A stretch of DNA of 54,116 bases. Origin: Clostridia bacterium (GTDB taxonomy: Bacteria > Bacillota > Clostridia > Oscillospirales > Acutalibacteraceae). A program made the translations under genes and the position numbers. The notes under the pieces were generated by a model. The model saw nothing but the letters and a program-made list of their open reading frames with translations, had not been told where the DNA came from and did no database searches. Numbering within the stretch: the stretch's first letter is position 1; each line of letters begins with the position of its first letter. Positions 1-7,805 of this stretch are shown here, one piece after another. Location: assembly GCA_017428085.1 (NCBI GenBank), contig JAFRRP010000011.1, forward strand, positions 1-54,116, in the 5' to 3' direction.

Positions 1-66
1 AGAATATCGGAAAACACTTTGTGTTTTGATTATAAAAATATAAGGGCGGAAGCCCTTCCGATATTG
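1..66. other. Compact multi-hairpin element at window start
   Basis: Three nested stems are visible: an outer pair aatatcgg (3-10) with ccgatatt (58-65), an inner hairpin aaaacac/gtgtttt (11-17/21-27, loop ttt) and a second inner hairpin aagggc/gccctt (42-47/52-57, loop ggaa). Together they make a three-way-junction fold. It lies about 100 bp upstream of the ROK kinase start. It could be a leader RNA, the terminator of a gene left of the window, or another dispersed hairpin repeat; the window edge prevents a decision. Confidence 0.5.
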
Positions 67-162
67 TTCAATATTCATTTTTAAGTTTTCAGTTTTCATT
101 TAGGTTTGTCGGGCATTCGCTCGACAAACCGCCAATTTGACGCAAAAAGGAGCGCAAATGCC

Positions 163-1128
163 ATGCGTTATTCCCTCGGCTTTGATATCGGCGGGACGAA
201 GTGCGCCGCCATCCTCGGCAAAGGAGAGATCCCCGAAAACCACAAGGAGCTGATCCTCGACAAGATCGCCTTCCCGACGCAGGTGGAACGGGGCTGGCGC
301 GCCGTTGTGGACGAGCTGATCGCCTCCGCGGAGACGCTGCTGGCGCGCAACGGCGTATCCCACGGCGATCTGATCGGCATAGGCGTCAGCTGCGGCGGCC
401 CGCTGGACAGCCGCACCGGCACCGTCCACTGCCCGCCCAACCTGCCGGACTGGGACAACGTGCCGCTGAAGGCCGTCATGGAGGAACGCTTCGGCGTCAA
501 AACCGTTTTGCAGAACGACGCCAACGCCTGCGCCGCAGCGGAATGGAGATTCGGCGCGGGACGGGGATACGACGACCTGATCTTTCTCACCTTCGGCACC
601 GGCATGGGCGCGGGGCTGATCCTGAACGGACAGCTCTATTCCGGCGCCAACGACAACGCCGGCGAGGTGGGCCATATCCGGCTGGCGCAGGACGGTCCGG
701 AGGGCTACGGCAAGCGGGGCTCCTTTGAGGGCTTTTGTTCCGGCGGCGGCATCGCGAAGCTGGCGGCCGCCATGGCGGCAGAAGCGCAGAAAAACGGCGA
801 GCCCACCGCCCTGTCCGGGCAGGAGCTGACCGCCAAGACCGTGGCGATCGCCGCCAAAAACGGCGACGCGGTCGCCCGAAAGATTTACCGCGTCTGCGCC
901 GAAAAGCTGGGGCTGGGGCTGTCGATCCTCATCGACGTCATCAACCCGGAGGCCGTCATTATCGGCAGCATCTACAGCCGGGACCAAGGGCTTTTTGACG
1001 ACATCATCAAGGACGTGATCGCCCGGGAAGCCCTACCCTTAAGCGCGTCGGTATGCAAGATCCTCCCCGCGGACCTCGGCGACAGCATCGGGGATTACGC
1101 CGCCTTGAGTTTAGCGTTTCAAGAATAG
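163..1128 (+). CDS. ROK family sugar kinase
   Basis: Predicted cytoplasmic ATP-dependent hexose or amino-sugar kinase of about 321 residues, the usual ROK kinase length, without an N-terminal HTH, so a kinase rather than a NagC/XylR repressor. The N-terminus carries the phosphate-binding motif FDIGGTK; LTFGTGMGAG and GEVGHI match the ROK sugar-binding signature. The zinc-binding CxCGxxGC segment is recognisable but all three cysteines are replaced (reads GYGKRGSFEGF). The ATG at 163 is chosen because aaaaagg-agcg lies about 10 bases upstream and the glycine-rich motif begins seven residues later; the longer TTG frame from 106 adds no family sequence. A SIS-domain phosphosugar isomerase follows on the same strand, suggesting a small sugar-phosphate operon. 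Substrate unknown. Confidence 0.9.
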   Translation: MRYSLGFDIGGTKCAAILGKGEIPENHKELILDKIAFPTQVERGWRAVVDELIASAETLLARNGVSHGDLIGIGVSCGGPLDSRTGTVHCPPNLPDWDNVPLKAVMEERFGVKTVLQNDANACAAAEWRFGAGRGYDDLIFLTFGTGMGAGLILNGQLYSGANDNAGEVGHIRLAQDGPEGYGKRGSFEGFCSGGGIAKLAAAMAAEAQKNGEPTALSGQELTAKTVAIAAKNGDAVARKIYRVCAEKLGLGLSILIDVINPEAVIIGSIYSRDQGLFDDIIKDVIAREALPLSASVCKILPADLGDSIGDYAALSLAFQE

Positions 1129-1148
1129 GGGTTTGTCAAACAGATCCG

Positions 1149-1308
1149 GTAGCGCGGCACCTCAGTGCCGCTATAGACGCAAACCAAAATTTCGGATCAA
1201 TTATCCGGTCAAATAACGCTTATTCTGCAAGGAAAACAACCAGAAAAAAAATTAAAATCCATTTCACAAGTTACATTACTCTATAGCGGCACTGAGGTGC
1301 CGCACTAC
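1149..1308. repeat. Inverted pair of GTAGC-hairpin elements (MITE-like)
   Basis: The left end (1149-1174) starts gtagcgcggcacctcagtgc and the right end (1283-1308) is its near-perfect reverse complement, so the unit is bounded by ~26-bp inverted repeats, each itself a hairpin (cggcac/gtgccg). The interior (~108 bp) is AT-rich and codes for nothing recognisable. It sits between the ROK and SIS genes. An equivalent pair with a different interior lies at 51275-51427. Confidence 0.75.
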
Positions 1309-1362
1309 CGCAAAAGACCTCGACAAATCGCCAATTGGCATATTCCATTCAGGAGAGATACG

Positions 1363-2001
1363 ATGACGCACGATACGATTTTTGAGACGCTTTACCAAAC
1401 CTACCCGTCGCTGCGGAACTGCGGGAAGGAAATCGCCGCGGCTTACGGCATACTGAAAAACGCCGCCGAAAAGCGGGCGCTGATCATGGTCTGCGGCAAC
1501 GGCGGTTCCGCCGCGGACTGCGAGCACATCACCGGCGAACTGATGAAGGGCTTTAACCTGAAGCGTCCCCTCCCCCCCGCCGAAAAAGCAAAATTTGACG
1601 GCGTGGAAGGCGGCGCGGCGATCGCGGATAAGCTGCAGGGGGCCATCCGCTGTATTTCCCTCGTCAGTCAGGTGGGCGTGATCTCCGCCTTTGCCAACGA
1701 TATCGACCCGGCTCTTGTCTACGCCCAGCAGGTGTGGGGCTACGCCGCCTCGCCGGACGACGTGCTGATCAGCTTAAGCACCTCCGGCAATTCGGAAAAC
1801 GTCGTCAACGCCGCCAAAACCGCCAAAGCGGCGGGAGCCCGCACGCTGGCGATCACCGGCGAAGCCGACAGCGCGCTTTCCTTACTTTGCGACGTGACGG
1901 TAAAACTGCCCGCCCATACGCCGTTCGCGGTGCAGGAACTGACGCTGCCGGTGTACCACGCCCTGTGCGCCGCGCTGGAAGCGGAGCTGTTCGCGGACTG
2001 A
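1363..2001 (+). CDS. SIS-domain phosphosugar isomerase (GmhA-like)
   Basis: About 212 residues forming one SIS (sugar isomerase) domain. VCGNGGSAADCEH and LSTSGNSENVVNA are the two phosphosugar-binding motifs typical of GmhA/DiaA-type proteins, so sedoheptulose-7-phosphate isomerase or a related keto-aldose isomerase is the closest family role. The ATG at 1363 follows aggaga by 6-7 bases; an upstream in-frame ATG at 1297 lies inside the GTAGC repeat and is unlikely. It lies downstream of the ROK kinase on the same strand, separated by the repeat pair. No other heptose-pathway gene is visible, so a GmhA function is not established; a different phosphosugar is equally possible. Confidence 0.85.
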   Translation: MTHDTIFETLYQTYPSLRNCGKEIAAAYGILKNAAEKRALIMVCGNGGSAADCEHITGELMKGFNLKRPLPPAEKAKFDGVEGGAAIADKLQGAIRCISLVSQVGVISAFANDIDPALVYAQQVWGYAASPDDVLISLSTSGNSENVVNAAKTAKAAGARTLAITGEADSALSLLCDVTVKLPAHTPFAVQELTLPVYHALCAALEAELFAD

Positions 2002-2042
2002 ACGGCGGTTGCCGCACCTGCGGAAAAATGCGATTTTCCCCT

Positions 2043-2069
2043 TGCTTTTTTCGATAAAAAAGATATAAT
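2043..2069 (+). promoter_or_regulatory. Candidate sigma-A promoter for the dockerin/SBP gene
   Basis: A perfect -10 TATAAT is at 2064-2069 with a TTGCTT -35-like hexamer at 2043-2048 (15-base spacer, shorter than ideal). Transcription would start just before the hairpin at 2078. Confidence 0.45.
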
Positions 2070-2077
2070 GAAATTAA

Positions 2078-2113
2078 GGCCGCGCGAAAAAGTGAATAGC
2101 TTTTCGCGCGGCC
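2078..2113 (+). promoter_or_regulatory. Strong stem-loop at predicted mRNA 5' end
   Basis: A perfect 13-bp inverted repeat, ggccgcgcgaaaa (2078-2090) and ttttcgcgcggcc (2101-2113), with a 10-base loop. It starts about 8 bases after the candidate -10 box and lacks a downstream T-run, so it fits a 5' stabilising stem or protein/RNA control site better than a terminator of the SIS gene. Confidence 0.55.
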
Positions 2114-2168
2114 GACGCTTTACTGATACGAATTCCCGCTCAGTATGAAACGTTCAGGAGGATCACTT

Positions 2169-4034
2169 ATGAAAAGAAAGCTCTTTTTTGCGGTTCTGAC
2201 AGCCGCCGTTTGTCTTTTCATCTTTATGCTTTTCGCCAACGCCGTCGTTCTGGGCGATATCGACGGCGACGGCGTGCGGAAATCCGCCGACGCCCGTCTG
2301 GCGCTGCGGGCTTCCGTCAAGCTGGAGAACTATGTCCCCGGTTCGCCGCAGTTCACCGCCGCGGACGCGAACGGCAACGGCGTGATCGAAGCATCCGACG
2401 CCCGTACCATCCTGCGGGCTTCCGTGGCGCTGGACCCGCTGCCGGAGGACGCCGCCGAGGTGCTGGTAGACGTTGACGAATACGTGGATCCCATCGAAGG
2501 CTGGGCCGCTTACGACGAACTGATCGCGCAGATCAAGAAGGAGACCGACGCCGAAAAGCGCACCGCGCTGATGCACAGGGCGGAGGACCTGCTGATGTCC
2601 AACTACTGCGTGCTGCCGCTGTACTACTATAACGACACGTATCTGCAGAAGAACTACGTGGAGGGCGTTTACGCCACCCCCTACGCCACCAAGTATTTCC
2701 AGTACGCCGCCAAAACCAACGGCGACAAAACGCTGCGGCTGTGCCTGGCCGGCGAGCCGGATTCGCTCGATCCCACCCTTACCACCTCGGTGGACGGCGC
2801 CTGCCTTGCCGCCTGCGCCTACGAGGGGCTTTACACCTATGACGCAAGCGGCCGCACCGTGCCCGCCTGCGCCGAGAGCTATACCGTCTCCCCGGACGGC
2901 ATGACCTACACGGTCAAGCTGAAGGAGGGGCTGAAATGGTCCGACGGCTCCCCGCTGACCGCCGCGGACTTTGCCGACTCCTGGAAAAGAGCCGCCGTTC
3001 GGTCTGACTACGGGTATCTGTTCTTCGGCTTTGACGGCTACGAAGAGGGCAATTTCGATATGGATATCAACGTGACCGCCGTGGACGACGTCACGCTGCG
3101 CTTCGTGCTGATCGCCCCCTGCCTGTACATGGAGGACCTGATGGCGTTCCCGACGTTCTTCCCCGTCAAACAGAACGCCGACGGCTTCGTTTCCAACGGC
3201 GCGTTCGTCTGCACCGGATGGAAACACGACGAGTCCATTTCCTATACCAGGAACCCCTATTTCTACAACGCGGATTCGGTAAAGTTGGATGCGCTGGAAT
3301 TCGTGCTCAGCTATGATGAGGACGCGATGTACGCTTCTTATAAAAGGGGCGAGCTCGACCTGATCGATGCGATCTCCATGGATGCGTTTGCCGAGCTGCG
3401 GCAAAAAGGCAGCGAAGAGCTCCATCTGATGAACATGCTGGGCACCTACTATATCGCGTTCAACGCGAAGAGCGGCATCTTTGACGGCAAAACGCCCGCC
3501 CAGGCAGCCTGCATGCGGGAAGCGGTCTCGCTGCTGATCGACCGCGACGCGATCTGCGAGAAAATCGGCCAAAACGGTCAGGCTCCTGCGGAAACCTTTA
3601 TCCCTGTAGGCATGGCGGACGGCAACGGCGGCCGGTTCCACGACGGCACCGACGGTTACTATAACGCCAACGATATCAACAAATATGGGGCCAAGACGCT
3701 CGCCAGGGCCCGCCAGCTGCTCTCCGCCGCAGGGTATCGGTTCGGCGAGAACGGAAAGCTTTCCGCCGAAACGCCCCTTACGATCGAATACGTGACCAAC
3801 AAAAGCGGCGCCCACGTGGCCATCGCGGAGATGATCCAAACCGATCTTGCCAAGCTGGGGATCGGCCTCACGATCCGGGAAGCGGACTGGAACGACTTTA
3901 TGGAACTGCGCAAGGACGGCAAATTCACGATGGCGCGTGAGGGCTGGATCGCCGACTTCAACGATCCGATCAACATGCTGGAGCTGTTCACCTCGGATTC
4001 CGGCAACAACGACTGCCAGTTCGGCAAAAAATAA
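2169..4034 (+). CDS. Secreted dockerin-fused family 5 solute-binding protein, apparently circularly permuted
   Basis: About 621 residues. Residues 1-25 are a signal peptide with an AxA-type site and no lipobox cysteine. Residues ~29-88 are two dockerin type I calcium repeats (GDIDGDGV and DANGNGV loops). Residues ~102-165 (YDELIAQIKKETD, then AEDLLMSNYCVLPLYYY and a KYFQYA strand) match what normally forms the C-terminus of OppA/DppA-like proteins. Residues ~170-621 then begin like a mature SBP_bac_5 N-terminus (EPDSLDPTLT, GLKWSDGSPLTAADF) and stop right after GWIADFNDP...SGNNDCQFGKK, where family members would continue with the segment found up front. The domain thus seems complete but permuted. 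The ATG at 2169 is preceded by aggagg with a 7-base gap. No permease or ATPase genes are adjacent. Probable peptide or oligosaccharide-peptide binding outside the membrane. Confidence 0.88.
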   Translation: MKRKLFFAVLTAAVCLFIFMLFANAVVLGDIDGDGVRKSADARLALRASVKLENYVPGSPQFTAADANGNGVIEASDARTILRASVALDPLPEDAAEVLVDVDEYVDPIEGWAAYDELIAQIKKETDAEKRTALMHRAEDLLMSNYCVLPLYYYNDTYLQKNYVEGVYATPYATKYFQYAAKTNGDKTLRLCLAGEPDSLDPTLTTSVDGACLAACAYEGLYTYDASGRTVPACAESYTVSPDGMTYTVKLKEGLKWSDGSPLTAADFADSWKRAAVRSDYGYLFFGFDGYEEGNFDMDINVTAVDDVTLRFVLIAPCLYMEDLMAFPTFFPVKQNADGFVSNGAFVCTGWKHDESISYTRNPYFYNADSVKLDALEFVLSYDEDAMYASYKRGELDLIDAISMDAFAELRQKGSEELHLMNMLGTYYIAFNAKSGIFDGKTPAQAACMREAVSLLIDRDAICEKIGQNGQAPAETFIPVGMADGNGGRFHDGTDGYYNANDINKYGAKTLARARQLLSAAGYRFGENGKLSAETPLTIEYVTNKSGAHVAIAEMIQTDLAKLGIGLTIREADWNDFMELRKDGKFTMAREGWIADFNDPINMLELFTSDSGNNDCQFGKK

Positions 4035-4050
4035 CAATCAGCAGCAACAG

Positions 4051-4090
4051 AAAAGGGCTGTCGCATGAACTGCGGCAGCCCCGTTTTTTG
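4051..4090 (+). terminator. Intrinsic terminator between convergent dockerin genes
   Basis: gggctgtcgc (4055-4064) pairs with gcggcagccc (4072-4081), one G-T pair, followed by cgttttttg. The preceding aaaa allows weaker termination of the opposite gene as well. Confidence 0.85.
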
Positions 4091-4106
4091 TATAATTTGC
4101 AGTTGT

Positions 4107-5927
4107 CTACGCGCTGACGGCCGGGAAGGTGGAGATCAGCCCCACGGAATAGCGCAGCACCAGCCGCGCGTCCTCCGGCATGATCGCGCCGTCGCCGTCC
4201 ACGTCCGCCACGATGCGCATGATCTTCGTGGGCGTTTCCAGTTCCACGGAATAGCGCAGCACGGTGCGGGCGTCCGCCGGGGTGACCGCGCCGTCAAGGT
4301 CGGTGTCACCGAGGATGTAATTCCCCACCACGCCCTGGTTGGAGGAATAGGGCGAGATATTCTTTCGGTATTTGGAATAGAGGAGATACTGCGGGTACTC
4401 CTCCGTATCCCACACGCTGCGCTGGGTGGAGGAGGTGACCAGGAACGCAACGAAATCGGCGGTGGTCTGATACTGGAAATCCATGTGCTTCAGGTCCTTG
4501 ATGAACCACGTGTTTTCCGGCAGAGCGCAGGTGGAGGCCTCGATATCGTTGTCGGGCGAACGGTGGTCGTGGTTGACGCCGGTACAGTTGACCTGCACCA
4601 CCCATTCCTTGCCGCATTCCGCCGTCACGGCGCCCGCGGAGGCGTATTTCGTGGATTCGATACCGTCGGAAAGATCGTCGATGCTGATCGTCCCCGGCAG
4701 GATCTGCCTGCCGTAATTCGCCACCACGTACATTTTGATCCCGCCCGCTTTGGCACGCTTCAACGTGGAAACCGTATTGTCCGTCACCTCACGCGCGTTG
4801 GAAAGCCGCCGCGCGAACTGGTAATCCAGGATCTCGTCGCCGTACAGGAACCGCAGGGCCGCGTCGTAATCCTTGGTGGGGACCAGCGCCCACAGCCCCG
4901 GCATGGTGCGCAGGTATTCCTTCAGCCCCTGCTCATAGACCGCGTCACCCTGCAGCAGCATGAAGTTGTTGTAAAGCTTGGCGATCTTTGCGGCGCTGCC
5001 CTCGCTTTCCAGCACCTCCAGCAGCAGATATTTGGCGAATACGCCAAGGATCTGCCCGCCCAGACTTTCACCGAGGATGCTTTGCGTCAGCGAATACAGG
5101 TAATTGTTGGGATCGTCGTTGAGGTATCGCAGCATGGCCGCGCCGCGCTCCTCTCCGCTGATGGTATTGAAGTTGGAGGAAAGGCTGTTGTTGTCCTCCG
5201 CCTTTTTCACGGCCTTCCCCTTCATCAGGTCGCCGATCAAAGCGTTGCCCATCAGGGGGCAATCCAGGAACACGCAGGAATACACGTTCTGTACCGCCTG
5301 CGCGCGGTATTTGTAAAGATAGGCGTTGGCCACCACGCCGCCGTAACCCGCCGCGATCAGCGAAACGGAAGCGGCGCGGGAGGAAGTAAGCACGTTGTCG
5401 ATGTACTGACGCAGCGCGTCCGCGTTTTCGGTGGGATCCAGCCGCCAGTCGTACAGGAACACGTAGAAGTTGTTTTTATTGACCTTGGAGGCGACCGCAT
5501 CCGAGATCGCCGTAATCACCGCGGTATTGATCTCGTCCCCCGGGTACTGGGACAGCGGCAGCGTATACTGCAGCGCGCCCACCGCGGGATTTCTCGATTG
5601 GCCGGAAGGGCTGCAGGCGATGGGGCTGAAGATCGAATCGATCCCCGCCGTAATGGCAGGCGTTGCGCTGGCCGCGCCGTTGTTTTCCGTCGACACCAAA
5701 GCGGACAGCATTTTGATGCACGCCGACCGGAACATGTCGGAATCCTGATCCAGCACCACCTTCTGATGCAGCGTATCCGGATACTCGTACAGGTCGATAT
5801 CCTCCATATCCGCGATATATATGATGGGGCTGACGCCGGCCGTCACTGCCGCAGACGACAGCGGAAGCGCCGCCAGCATCGCAAGACAGACGAACAGGGC
5901 GACCGCCCCTTTCATGATCCGTTTCAT
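4107..5927 (-). CDS. Secreted dockerin protein with LCAT-like alpha/beta-hydrolase fold
   Basis: About 606 residues. Residues 1-27 are a signal peptide. The body resembles lecithin:cholesterol-acyltransferase/lipase-like alpha/beta hydrolases: FYVFLYDWRLDP (residues ~154-165) precedes a nucleophile-elbow-like strand SLIAAGYGGVVAN at ~189-201. The expected GxSxG serine position appears as Gly194, so activity is doubtful. KHMDFQY near the C-terminal part could provide the histidine. Residues ~540-600 are two dockerin type I repeats (GDTDLDGAV, ADVDGDGAI) followed by a short tail. The ATG at 5927 has ggagga 8 bases upstream. It converges on the dockerin/SBP gene. It may be a cell-surface binding protein rather than an active lipase. 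Confidence 0.8.
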   Translation of the reverse strand: MKRIMKGAVALFVCLAMLAALPLSSAAVTAGVSPIIYIADMEDIDLYEYPDTLHQKVVLDQDSDMFRSACIKMLSALVSTENNGAASATPAITAGIDSIFSPIACSPSGQSRNPAVGALQYTLPLSQYPGDEINTAVITAISDAVASKVNKNNFYVFLYDWRLDPTENADALRQYIDNVLTSSRAASVSLIAAGYGGVVANAYLYKYRAQAVQNVYSCVFLDCPLMGNALIGDLMKGKAVKKAEDNNSLSSNFNTISGEERGAAMLRYLNDDPNNYLYSLTQSILGESLGGQILGVFAKYLLLEVLESEGSAAKIAKLYNNFMLLQGDAVYEQGLKEYLRTMPGLWALVPTKDYDAALRFLYGDEILDYQFARRLSNAREVTDNTVSTLKRAKAGGIKMYVVANYGRQILPGTISIDDLSDGIESTKYASAGAVTAECGKEWVVQVNCTGVNHDHRSPDNDIEASTCALPENTWFIKDLKHMDFQYQTTADFVAFLVTSSTQRSVWDTEEYPQYLLYSKYRKNISPYSSNQGVVGNYILGDTDLDGAVTPADARTVLRYSVELETPTKIMRIVADVDGDGAIMPEDARLVLRYSVGLISTFPAVSA

Positions 5928-6063
5928 TTCCGTTCCTCCGAAAACAATGATTCATTTTTTATTATATAATATCAACGGCGCGATTTCAAGCGTTTTTCCG
6001 TCGGCGGGCCGATATTTTTCCTGCCAGCCCGGGCAGGAATTACCTCCCGCCGCGCCGCCTCTA

Positions 6064-6092
6064 TTGACAGGTCTGTTTCCCGGGATTATAAT
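6064..6092 (+). promoter_or_regulatory. Consensus sigma-A promoter
   Basis: TTGACA (6064-6069), 17-base spacer, TATAAT (6087-6092): a full consensus promoter 31 bases upstream of the polymerase-like gene start at 6123. Confidence 0.85.
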
Positions 6093-6122
6093 GGAGTTAT
6101 CACCGAAAAGGAGACCGTTCCG

Positions 6123-7706
6123 ATGTCAAAAGCAAAACGGACAAGATCAAGCGCCTTTTTCACCTCGTTCGGGCTGCTGCTTTTTCTGTTTGTCTATCCG
6201 TTCTTTCTTCACAACAGATACTTCAAGATGACGCTGGGGAAAACCGTCTTCTTCTGCTGCGCCGCGTTCATCTTCGCCGCAGGCTGCCTGATCGAGGCAG
6301 CGGCTTCCCGTCCGAAAAAGCAGATAAAGCTGCTGCGCAAAAACCGCACGGAGCTGTATTTCGGGTTGTTTCTGTTCACCGCCGCCGTTTCCTGCGCTGC
6401 TTCGCAGTATCCCATTGAAGCCCTTACCGGGGCCAACGGCAGGTATATGGGACTGCTGACGCTGCTGGTGATCGGGATCGCCTATCTGTTCATTTCCCGC
6501 TGCGGTCGGCTGACGAGGCCCGTGGCGATGATATTCGGCGCCAGCGTAGCCGTGATGAGCATGATCTCGCTGCTGCAGTTCCGGGGACACGACCCCTTCG
6601 GGCTGTACGTGGGCACAAAGGAGACCGTCCGCATCAATTTCATGTCGCTGGTGGGCAACAAGGACGTGTACTATTCCTATCTGGCGCTGACCGTCCCGTT
6701 TGCCATGTATCAGTCCCACGAGGCGGCGGGAACAAAGGAAAAGGTCTTCTGGCACGCGGTGGAGTTTTTCGGTTTCGCCGGCGTGTTCGCCTGCAATTCC
6801 GAGGGCGCCTATCTCGGCATCCTGCCCGCGTTCCTCTTTTTGTTCTTCACAAAATGCAAAGAAAAGACGGGCCTGCTGGTATTCCTGCGTACCGTTGCCA
6901 TGTTTGTCGCCGCCGCCCTGCTGGCGGCTCTGATCAAGCCCGACCTTTCGCAGTTCGGCATCAAAGAATCGCTGATCATGCAGCTCTTATTAAAGCCCCT
7001 TGTTTGCGCCGCGGCGCTGCTTTTCGTTGCGCTGATCTGCCTCGCGGTATGGAAATTCCCTGTGGGCGCGGGCTTTTGCAAGGCGCTGCGCATCGCCGTT
7101 GCCTGCCTGCTGGCCGTCGGCGCGGCAGGGCTTGTCGGCGCGTTCGTCTATTTCACGTTTTTCAACAAAACCGCGGATATCGGCAGCTTTTCCGAGTTTC
7201 TGCGCTTTGACGCCTGTTACTGGGGCAACAAGCGAGGGTATGTGTGGAGCCGACTGCTGCGGCTGTTCAAGGAATTCCCGATCTACAGGATGCTGATCGG
7301 CTCCGGCCCGGAGACGGTGGGGATGCTGATGCAGGGCGCTTTTAAAGAGGAGATGCTGAAAAAGACCGGCATGACCTTCGACAACGCGCATAATGAGTTC
7401 ATTCAGTACCTGATCACCCAGGGGATCCTGGGATTGCTCTCCTACCTGCTGTTCGTTTTCAACGCGGTCAAAAGCGGCTTACAGAAGGGCGACCGCTTCC
7501 GGAAGGCGGCGGCGCTGTGCTGCGTATGCTATCTCGCGCAGTCGGTCGTCAACATTTCACAGGCGATCACCACGCCCCTGTTTTTCGTCTTCCTCGCCCT
7601 GACGCAGACCGTTGACGAATCGACCGGCACGCAAGCAGCCGTAAAACCAAACGCGAAGCCAACCGTAAAAACGAACAACAGATCCCAAAAGTCTCCCAAA
7701 AAATAA
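6123..7706 (+). CDS. O-antigen ligase/Wzy-like polytopic membrane protein
   Basis: About 527 residues with roughly 11-12 hydrophobic segments and a large extracytoplasmic loop near residues 350-430. DNAHNEFIQYLITQGILG near residue 420 matches the Wzy_C / O-antigen ligase signature, in which a histidine in a periplasm-facing loop is needed for glycan transfer or polymerisation. In a Gram-positive such proteins polymerise or attach surface polysaccharides or glycosylate surface proteins. The C-terminal ~35 residues are a Lys/Thr/Asn-rich cytoplasmic tail. The ATG at 6123 has aaggag 9 bases upstream and a consensus promoter. No glycosyltransferase genes are adjacent, so the glycan is unknown. 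Confidence 0.8.
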   Translation: MSKAKRTRSSAFFTSFGLLLFLFVYPFFLHNRYFKMTLGKTVFFCCAAFIFAAGCLIEAAASRPKKQIKLLRKNRTELYFGLFLFTAAVSCAASQYPIEALTGANGRYMGLLTLLVIGIAYLFISRCGRLTRPVAMIFGASVAVMSMISLLQFRGHDPFGLYVGTKETVRINFMSLVGNKDVYYSYLALTVPFAMYQSHEAAGTKEKVFWHAVEFFGFAGVFACNSEGAYLGILPAFLFLFFTKCKEKTGLLVFLRTVAMFVAAALLAALIKPDLSQFGIKESLIMQLLLKPLVCAAALLFVALICLAVWKFPVGAGFCKALRIAVACLLAVGAAGLVGAFVYFTFFNKTADIGSFSEFLRFDACYWGNKRGYVWSRLLRLFKEFPIYRMLIGSGPETVGMLMQGAFKEEMLKKTGMTFDNAHNEFIQYLITQGILGLLSYLLFVFNAVKSGLQKGDRFRKAAALCCVCYLAQSVVNISQAITTPLFFVFLALTQTVDESTGTQAAVKPNAKPTVKTNNRSQKSPKK

Positions 7707-7740
7707 AAAAAGACGCCCGTCCAAAAAGAAGGCGCCTTGC

Positions 7741-7785
7741 AAAAAGCGGATACCGGACACAAACCGGCACCCGCTTTTTTATAGT
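7741..7785 (+). terminator. Terminator between convergent genes
   Basis: aaaaagcgg...ccgctttttt (7741-7780) with an inner ccgg/ccgg stem and two A-C mismatches; T-run on the + side and A-run on the other, so it can serve both the Wzy-like gene and the leucine-rich-repeat gene ending at 7806. Confidence 0.75.
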
Positions 7786-7805
7786 ATTGCAAGGCGAATA
7801 AACCG

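Noticed and set aside
100..987. Long antisense ORFs opposite most genes (for example opposite ROK, PNPase, heparinase-like and GH3 genes)
   Set aside because: They result from high GC at third codon positions: low-complexity Ala/Arg/Gly/Val-rich translations, no family motifs and no start signals.
1363..2001. Naming the SIS protein gmhA
   Set aside because: No HldE, GmhB or other heptose genes nearby, and a Gram-positive host makes an LPS-heptose role unlikely.
2078..2113. Terminator of the SIS isomerase gene
   Set aside because: No T-run follows the stem and a TATAAT box lies just upstream, so a leader stem of the next gene fits better; termination is not excluded.
2169..5927. A cellulosome gene cluster, because of two dockerin proteins
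   Set aside because: No cohesin or scaffoldin in the window; the dockerin repeats here may be general calcium-binding modules of this lineage.
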